11,293 bases of DNA from positions 1-11,293 of the forward strand of contig CAIUFU010000108.1 in NCBI GenBank assembly GCA_903898475.1. The letters are read 5' to 3'. The notes beneath the pieces are model-generated. The model made no database searches. It worked only from the letters and a program-made list of their open reading frames with translations, and was not told the DNA's origin. Of this stretch, positions 6,615 through 11,293 are shown piece by piece. The first letter of the stretch is position 1; every line of letters starts with the position of its first letter. Position numbers and translations under genes: made by a program. The DNA is from an uncultured Alphaproteobacteria bacterium. GTDB taxonomy: Bacteria > Pseudomonadota > Alphaproteobacteria > Rickettsiales > UBA1997.

Positions 6615-7007
6615 TTAGTTTGTGAAGAAGTTGCTTTTTAGATCATGGTGAAAATCAGCGACCCAGTGGGAGTTGTTTCCAGCTTTGTATTTTTTTATTT
6701 TGGCAGATTTTTTGTGAATCAAAATCACGTTTCCGTCAATTGGGTAAGTAGTGTTTGGTAGCCCTTGTGCGGTGTCTTCTTCCAGTAAACAAAAGTCACA
6801 TTTTTGTAATCCGGAATTTAATAATTCTTCTTCGAAATCTTCTAGTTCGCTTTCATCAATCAATTTTAACTTTTGAACTTTTCCATCAATGGTAATTACG
6901 GGAGAGATGCCTTTTTCTTCCAGATCGCGAACTAATTCTTGGATCAAAATTTTATTGCCCTCTCTCATTCCTTCTGCGGTTTTTTTCAGAATTTCTTCAC
7001 TACGCAT
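6615..7007 (-). CDS. Small acidic CxxC protein, putative partner of the zeta-like kinase
   Basis: This 130-residue protein has no family I can name firmly. Residues 3-33 should form a charged amphipathic helix (SEEILKKTAEGMREGNKILIQ onward), followed by a short beta segment ISPVITIDGKVQKLKL (34-49). From memory, that helix plus DGKV layout resembles the small proteins (~60-70 residues) often encoded beside zeta-like kinases. Here it is extended by about 80 residues. The extension holds an acidic run (DESELEDFEEELL, 51-63), a single C70-D-F-C73 pair, and a lysine-rich strand (HKKSAKIKKYKAG, 98-110) before an aromatic C-terminus (ADFHHDLKSNFF). One CxxC could bind metal with other ligands or be redox-active. 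The ATG overlaps the kinase gene's 3' end by eight bases, so translation is coupled; yidC starts six bases downstream. An antitoxin or accessory role is inferred from position only. Confidence 0.8.
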   Translation of the reverse strand: MRSEEILKKTAEGMREGNKILIQELVRDLEEKGISPVITIDGKVQKLKLIDESELEDFEEELLNSGLQKCDFCLLEEDTAQGLPNTTYPIDGNVILIHKKSAKIKKYKAGNNSHWVADFHHDLKSNFFTN

Positions 7008-7569
7008 AAATTGTTTTCCACAAATTTTGATTGATGACTGTTAATTTATTTTCACTTTTTCTTGCGATTTCGATCAGTTCTAAACCACTGGATTCGTAGA
7101 TGGTGGCTGTGTCGACAATGTCTAGATAGTCTTTTAAATTGTCGAGACCTCGTTGAAACCTGCGATGGATTACGAGAGGTTCGATATTATGACCGCCCTT
7201 ACTTACTCTAGTCAAGACTCTTTCGTGTGCGAGGTTAGAATTTTCTAGTTTTAAAAAAATTAAATTCACCTGGTAGTCCTGCGCCTGTGCGTCTCGGATA
7301 AAATTTAAATAAGTTTTTGCTGATAGAGTTGTTTCCAAAGCAAAATCTGAACCCTCATTTAAAAGAAACTCCATTCTTTTTAACATGAGTCGACCGGCCG
7401 CCAGCGCTGATTTTTCAGGATCTTCAGGAGAAAGCATTTTAGCAATTTCATCGGCATTGATGAAGGCATTACTGCTTAAGAAATTAGGCAAAAGTGTAAC
7501 GCGGGCATGAGAGCTTTTGCCGGCTCCGTTAGGGCCTGCGATGATGTGGATTTGTTTTTCTTGGGGCAT
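7000..7569 (-). CDS. Zeta-toxin-like P-loop kinase
   Basis: The 189-residue protein is a P-loop NTPase of the zeta toxin/PezT-related group. Walker A is G12-P-N-G-A-G-K18-S-S20. NADEIAK at 38-44 puts D40 at the position of the zeta catalytic aspartate. ALETTLS (77-83) supplies the Glu-Thr substrate-side motif. RVSKGGHNIEPLVIHRRFQRGLDNL (121-145) is the conserved arginine-rich LID segment of the small chromosomal zeta-like subgroup. Characterised zeta and PezT enzymes phosphorylate UDP-N-acetylglucosamine at the 3'-OH and block peptidoglycan synthesis; whether this subgroup does so is not established, and some may be benign kinases. It lacks the larger C-terminal regions of plasmid zeta. The ATG is one base after the lon stop and its 3' end overlaps the small CxxC gene. 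All visible catalytic motifs are intact, so it is probably active. Confidence 0.88.
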   Translation of the reverse strand: MPQEKQIHIIAGPNGAGKSSHARVTLLPNFLSSNAFINADEIAKMLSPEDPEKSALAAGRLMLKRMEFLLNEGSDFALETTLSAKTYLNFIRDAQAQDYQVNLIFLKLENSNLAHERVLTRVSKGGHNIEPLVIHRRFQRGLDNLKDYLDIVDTATIYESSGLELIEIARKSENKLTVINQNLWKTIYA

Positions 7570-7570
7570 T

Positions 7571-9916
7571 TTATTTCTTAGATTTTTTACCCTTCGGTTT
7601 CACCAAACACTCCAAAAGCGCCTCTTCAATGCGTGAAATCGGTTTGATAGTTAGGCTATTTAAAACCTCTTTTGGCATGTCTTGCAAATCTTTGGCATTG
7701 GCTTGTGGAATCAGCACCGTCTTGATGCCGCCGCGAAGTGCTGCCAAAAGTTTTTCTTTTAAGCCGCCGATCTCCAGCACTTTTCCGGTGAGAGTGACCT
7801 CTCCCGTCATCGCGATGTCTTTTTTAATTGGCGTGTCGGTCAAAACTGAAACTAGTGCAACGCAAAGAGCAACGCCGGCAGAAGGTCCGTCTTTTGGCGT
7901 GGCACCTTCTGGCACGTGAATGTGAAAATCGAATTTATTAAATTTCTTAGAATCGATTTTGAAGGTTTTGGCAAGAGATCTGGCATAGCTCAAAGCAATG
8001 TGGGCCGACTCTTTCATGACGTCACCCAAAGTTCCGGTAGTTTGAATTTTGCCGCTTCCTTCAAATTTCAAAACTTCAATATCAAGCAAATCGCCACCAT
8101 ATTCGGTGTAAGCTAATCCGGTGACAACGCCTACAGCATCATGATCTTTAGCCATGCCGAAATGACGTTTTTCAACGCCGGCATATTTGGCTAAATTTTT
8201 CTCGGTAATGTGTAGAGTTTTGATCTTTTTTGTGATGATTTCTTTAGTGGCTTTACGTGCCAAGTTGGAAATTTCGCGGTTCAAATTGCGAACTCCCGCT
8301 TCAAAAGTGTAGCGGCGAATCAAATTTAAAATTGCGGCGTCATCAATTTTAAATTCACTTTTATCTAAACCGTTTTCTTGGCGTTGCTTGTCGAGCAAAT
8401 GCTCTTTAGCGATGTGCAATTTTTCATTTTCGGTGTAGCCGGACAGTTTGATAATTTCCATGCGGTCGCGAAGTGGCACCGGAATGGTGTTGAGGCTGTT
8501 GGCAGTTGCGACAAACATCACTTTCGATAAGTCGTAATCAACTTCCAAATAATGGTCAGAAAAAGCTGAATTTTGTTCAGGATCTAAAACTTCCAAAAGC
8601 GCTGAAGCTGGATCGCCGCGAAAATCGTGAGCCATTTTATCAACTTCATCAAGCAACATCAAAGGATTGGTCACATGCACTTTGCGCATTGATTGAATGA
8701 TGCGTCCGGGCATTGAGCCAATGTAGGTTCTGCGATGTCCGCGAATTTCAGATTCGTCACGCACTCCTCCCAAAGAAACTTTTACATATTTGCGACCCAA
8801 TGCCTCAGCAATTGACTTGGCTAGTGAAGTTTTGCCGACTCCCGGTGCGCCAACCAAGCATAAAATCGGGCCTTTAGAATCTTTGGTTTTCATCTGCACC
8901 GCGATGAATTCGATGATGCGTTCTTTGATTTTTTCTAACCCGTAATGATGCTTATCCAAAATTTTCATCGATTTCTCGATGCTGTTGCTTGGTTTGGTTT
9001 TGTTGTACCAAGGCAGTGAGCAAATCCAATCTAAATAGTTACGCACTACTCCTGATTCAGAAGAGTAAGGATTCATCTTTTCCAATTTGGCTAGTTCAGA
9101 ATTGCATTTTTTTCTGACATCTTCGGTGAGCTTTAATTTCGCTAGTTTTTCTTTGATTTCTTTGGTTTCGCTTTCTTCATCTTGTCCGAGCTCTTTTTTA
9201 ATATTTTTGAGCTGCTCATTGAGGTAAAATTCTTTTTGATGTTTGGTAAATTTTTCTTGAATTGACTTGCTAATGCGCGCTTCAGCTTGGCCGATTTCAA
9301 CTTCGCCCTTCAAGATTTCTAAAACTTTGTAGAGTTTTTTAATCAGGTCATCTTCTTCTAAAATTGCTTGCTTGTCTTTAACGGTTCCATTGATGCAAGT
9401 GGCGATTGAATAAGCAATTTCATGGGGTGAGCGCAATTTGGTGAGCGCTGCTAAAACTTCTGGCGTGACGCGTTTGTTATATTCGGCATATTGCGTGAAG
9501 GTTTCGATGCAGGCTTTGATTAGGCCGAGTAGCTCTTTATTGTCGGTTGCAACTTTCTGGTCTAAGGCAACTTCAATTTCGCAGGTGAAGAATTTTTCGC
9601 CGGAAATTACTTTTTTTACTTTAGCGCGAGAAAGGCCTTGAAGTATGACTTTCAAGGTGCCATCCGGCGTTCTAATTGATTCAATGACGTGGCAAATAGT
9701 GCCCGTAGTGTAGAGATTTTTTTCGTCAAACGCGTCAACGTCAGGGTTGGTTTGCGTCACGGCAAAAATTGGAAAACTAACTTTGCGCGATTCTTCAACG
9801 CCGTTTAAAGATTTTTCGCGACCGACCAAAATTGTGGTCGTCATTTGCGGAAAAATTACTACATCGCGCAAAGGCAAGGCGTGCAAAACTTGCGATTGAA
9901 TTTGTTGTTTCGTCAT
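7571..9916 (-). CDS. lon: ATP-dependent protease Lon
   Basis: Lon is a cytoplasmic hexameric AAA+ serine protease that degrades misfolded proteins and short-lived regulators, including many antitoxins. The 781 residues match the usual LonA length. The LonN substrate-recognition domain (about 10-205) contains LHALPLRDVVIFP. A coiled-coil helical region follows (about 210-305), with FYLNEQLKNIKKELG at 230-244. The ATPase has Walker A GAPGVGKT (356-363), Walker B LMLLDEVD (419-426) and EAGVRNLNREI (539-549), where the arginine senses nucleotide. The protease domain carries PKDGPSAG (674-681) with nucleophile S679 and the partner lysine K722 in GLKEKLLAA; both have the same numbers as in E. coli. 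The tail is lysine-rich (KPKGKKSKK). It is the first gene of the lon-kinase-CxxC-yidC unit, divergent from rmuC. No Shine-Dalgarno precedes the ATG. Confidence 0.98.
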   Translation of the reverse strand: MTKQQIQSQVLHALPLRDVVIFPQMTTTILVGREKSLNGVEESRKVSFPIFAVTQTNPDVDAFDEKNLYTTGTICHVIESIRTPDGTLKVILQGLSRAKVKKVISGEKFFTCEIEVALDQKVATDNKELLGLIKACIETFTQYAEYNKRVTPEVLAALTKLRSPHEIAYSIATCINGTVKDKQAILEEDDLIKKLYKVLEILKGEVEIGQAEARISKSIQEKFTKHQKEFYLNEQLKNIKKELGQDEESETKEIKEKLAKLKLTEDVRKKCNSELAKLEKMNPYSSESGVVRNYLDWICSLPWYNKTKPSNSIEKSMKILDKHHYGLEKIKERIIEFIAVQMKTKDSKGPILCLVGAPGVGKTSLAKSIAEALGRKYVKVSLGGVRDESEIRGHRRTYIGSMPGRIIQSMRKVHVTNPLMLLDEVDKMAHDFRGDPASALLEVLDPEQNSAFSDHYLEVDYDLSKVMFVATANSLNTIPVPLRDRMEIIKLSGYTENEKLHIAKEHLLDKQRQENGLDKSEFKIDDAAILNLIRRYTFEAGVRNLNREISNLARKATKEIITKKIKTLHITEKNLAKYAGVEKRHFGMAKDHDAVGVVTGLAYTEYGGDLLDIEVLKFEGSGKIQTTGTLGDVMKESAHIALSYARSLAKTFKIDSKKFNKFDFHIHVPEGATPKDGPSAGVALCVALVSVLTDTPIKKDIAMTGEVTLTGKVLEIGGLKEKLLAALRGGIKTVLIPQANAKDLQDMPKEVLNSLTIKPISRIEEALLECLVKPKGKKSKK

Positions 9917-9981
9917 GATTGAAATGAGCGTGAATTAATGGGCGGGAAGCAAAAAAAGTAGTAATCAATTTACAAATTACA
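9917..9981. promoter_or_regulatory. Divergent intergenic region between lon and rmuC
   Basis: The 65-base spacer separates two divergent genes and so should contain both promoters. On the minus strand a CCCGCCCATTAA stretch (complement of about 9935-9946) recalls the C-rich -10 of heat-shock (RpoH) promoters, but I find no matching -35 at the right distance. An A/T-rich stretch adjoins the rmuC start (9960-9981). Neither gene has a Shine-Dalgarno. The promoter role follows from gene arrangement only. Confidence 0.3.
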
Positions 9982-11253
9982 ATGGCAATAGCGTTAGCAT
10001 TTACAATCATCATCGGCCTTTGCGGTTGTGGGTTTTTTTACATTTTAGCAAAGTTAAGAGCAGCGCAAAATGAAATAAATTTCTCGCGTGAAGAGAAGAA
10101 AAAATCCGAAGAAAAAATTAATTTTTTGCAGCAAAAAAATCTCGATTTCGAGAAGCAAAATGAGCTGCTAAAACAAGAGCAAAATTTCTTAGAAAAGCAA
10201 AAACAAGATTGGACTAAAGACAAGGAGACCATGCTGTTTCAGCTTTCTCATGAGCTGATGAAAAAAAATAATGAGCAGCAAAATCAGATCAGTTTGCAGC
10301 AGCAAGAAAATATCAGAAAAGTCACAGAAAATTTGTTCAAAAATTTTGAAAATGTGACAGCAAAAATGGTTTCGCTAAATGATGAAGTAAAAAAATCTTC
10401 GGAAACGATAAATCTGACAAGGCAGGCGCTGCTTACTCCGGGAGCGGCTGGACGCACGGCGGAAATTACTTTAGAGAATATTTTGAAGAATTCGGGCTTA
10501 AAGGAAAAAGCCGATTTAAACGCGGTTGGAGATTATGTTTTGCAGTCGCACTTTTCGGGATTGAGTAGTGCGTCAGAGCAAGAATCGAAAAGGCCGGATG
10601 CGATTTTGTTTTTTCCTAACGATCAAATTTCCATCATCGACAGCAAGTCTTCGCCGCATTTTTTAGATCTGGAAGTAGCGCGCCAAGCTGGTGATTTGGA
10701 GCAAGAAAAAATCATTTTAGCCAAGATTAAAGATGCTTTCAGAAAGCATCTCGAAAGCTTGAAGCGCAAGGATTACGCCAAGTTTTTGTTTGAAGAATTG
10801 CGCAGCAAAAATGCCGGCGATTATCGCATCATGATTATTATGTTTTTGCAGACGGAAAAGATGATGGAAATTGTCAGAGAAACCGATGCTAATTTTGAGC
10901 AAAGAGCGCTGGAAGCCGGTGTGGTTGTGGCGTCACCCATTGGTCTGATTAACTTTTTATCGCAGGCGCGAGTTGTAATTGATCGGGTGAAGCAGGAAAA
11001 AAACATCGAAGATTTGAAGATTGAAGTGCGCAAACTTTTGGATAATGTGGCGATGATTTTTAAAGAATCAAAAGAGCTGGGAAAGGCGTTGAATAAGGCG
11101 TCAGGGATGCATAGTAAAATGACAAAATCGCTAAATCGCGGGGTTTATTCAGCGATGAAAAATATTGCGGAGTTGGGGATTGAAGGGAAGAAATCTGCGG
11201 AAGTGAAGTTGTTGGAAGAGTATGATGTGAATGATGAAGGCAGCGAAGAATAA
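9982..11253 (+). CDS. rmuC: DNA recombination protein RmuC
   Basis: RmuC is a membrane-anchored, nuclease-like protein that limits recombination at inverted repeats in E. coli; the exact reaction is not settled. The 423-residue protein begins with an N-terminal membrane segment (MAIALAFTIIIGLCGCGFFYILAKL, 1-25). A long coiled coil rich in Lys, Glu and Gln follows (about 27-145). The RmuC domain covers about 150-400: GRTAEITLENILKNSGL (157-173), then RPDAILFFPNDQISIIDSKSS (204-224), where D206, D220 and K222 form the PD-(D/E)xK-like signature. ASPIGLINFLSQAR (317-330) and a helical end follow. The start is supported by the membrane anchor directly after the ATG; no Shine-Dalgarno is visible. 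It is divergent from lon and followed by a hairpin 12 bases after its stop. Confidence 0.95.
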   Translation: MAIALAFTIIIGLCGCGFFYILAKLRAAQNEINFSREEKKKSEEKINFLQQKNLDFEKQNELLKQEQNFLEKQKQDWTKDKETMLFQLSHELMKKNNEQQNQISLQQQENIRKVTENLFKNFENVTAKMVSLNDEVKKSSETINLTRQALLTPGAAGRTAEITLENILKNSGLKEKADLNAVGDYVLQSHFSGLSSASEQESKRPDAILFFPNDQISIIDSKSSPHFLDLEVARQAGDLEQEKIILAKIKDAFRKHLESLKRKDYAKFLFEELRSKNAGDYRIMIIMFLQTEKMMEIVRETDANFEQRALEAGVVVASPIGLINFLSQARVVIDRVKQEKNIEDLKIEVRKLLDNVAMIFKESKELGKALNKASGMHSKMTKSLNRGVYSAMKNIAELGIEGKKSAEVKLLEEYDVNDEGSEE

Positions 11254-11265
11254 AACTTTCCCAAG

Positions 11266-11290
11266 TCATGCTGAGCCTGTCGAAGCATGA
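11266..11290. repeat. Dispersed-type hairpin downstream of rmuC (TCATGCT ... AGCATGA)
   Basis: TCATGCT (11266-11272) and AGCATGA (11284-11290) form a perfect 7-base inverted repeat around an 11-base loop, GAGCCTGTCGA. This matches a well-known type of intergenic repeat (CATGCTGAGC...GTCGAAGCATG) seen scattered through many bacterial genomes. It starts 12 bases after the rmuC stop. No T-run follows in the three bases left, so a terminator cannot be claimed. The element may continue beyond the window. Confidence 0.75.
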
Positions 11291-11293
11291 TTC

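Noticed and set aside
9917..9960. Heat-shock (RpoH) promoter before lon
   Set aside because: A CCCATTA-like -10 is present on the minus strand, but the nearest TTGATT lies about 20 bases away, too far for an RpoH -35. Not enough to call.
11060..11269. Minus-strand open frame over the rmuC 3' end
   Set aside because: It is antisense to the conserved RmuC C-terminus and begins in the hairpin repeat.

Overview
The window is A+T-rich, gene-dense bacterial chromosome. It most likely comes from an alphaproteobacterium, perhaps a Rickettsiales- or Holosporales-like lineage. The support is qualitative: a PstC with a long N-terminal extension, a YidC with a large periplasmic domain, Lys/Asn/Ile-rich proteins, a secreted TlpA-type reductase, and a tRNA-Ser that encodes its own CCA. 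No 16S rRNA or other decisive marker is present, so this placement is an inference.

Layout. Bases 1-2545 (minus strand) hold pstC (phosphate transporter permease). One base after its stop begins a gene for an AlbA/Schlafen-type, GHKL-like ATP-binding protein whose 3' end runs off the left edge. Bases 2606-3829 (plus) hold rsmE (16S rRNA U1498 methyltransferase) followed after 3 bases by a secreted thioredoxin-fold protein. Bases 3813-4592 (minus) encode an unrecognised secreted helical protein that overlaps the reductase gene tail to tail by 17 bases. Bases 4640-4755 form a compact imperfect palindrome that abuts and slightly overlaps the 3' end of tRNA-Ser(GGA) at 4752-4841 (minus).

Bases 4752-9916 look like one minus-strand transcription unit: lon, a zeta-toxin-like kinase, a small acidic CxxC protein, yidC, then tRNA-Ser. 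Its junctions are 1 base, an 8-base overlap, 6 bases and 18 bases. Divergent from lon, bases 9982-11253 (plus) encode RmuC, followed at the right edge by a short dispersed-type hairpin.

How the genes work together. Most are housekeeping: phosphate uptake, ribosome modification, membrane protein insertion, proteolysis and DNA maintenance. The accessory content is two nucleotide-binding genes placed directly behind housekeeping genes through the same junction (stop, A, start; TAAAATG): the AlbA/GHKL gene behind pstC and the zeta-like kinase behind lon. The kinase and its overlapping small partner are the best candidate for an undescribed toxin-antitoxin-like or small-molecule kinase module, and its co-transcription with Lon is suggestive because Lon commonly degrades antitoxins. 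Most genes here lack a clear Shine-Dalgarno sequence.
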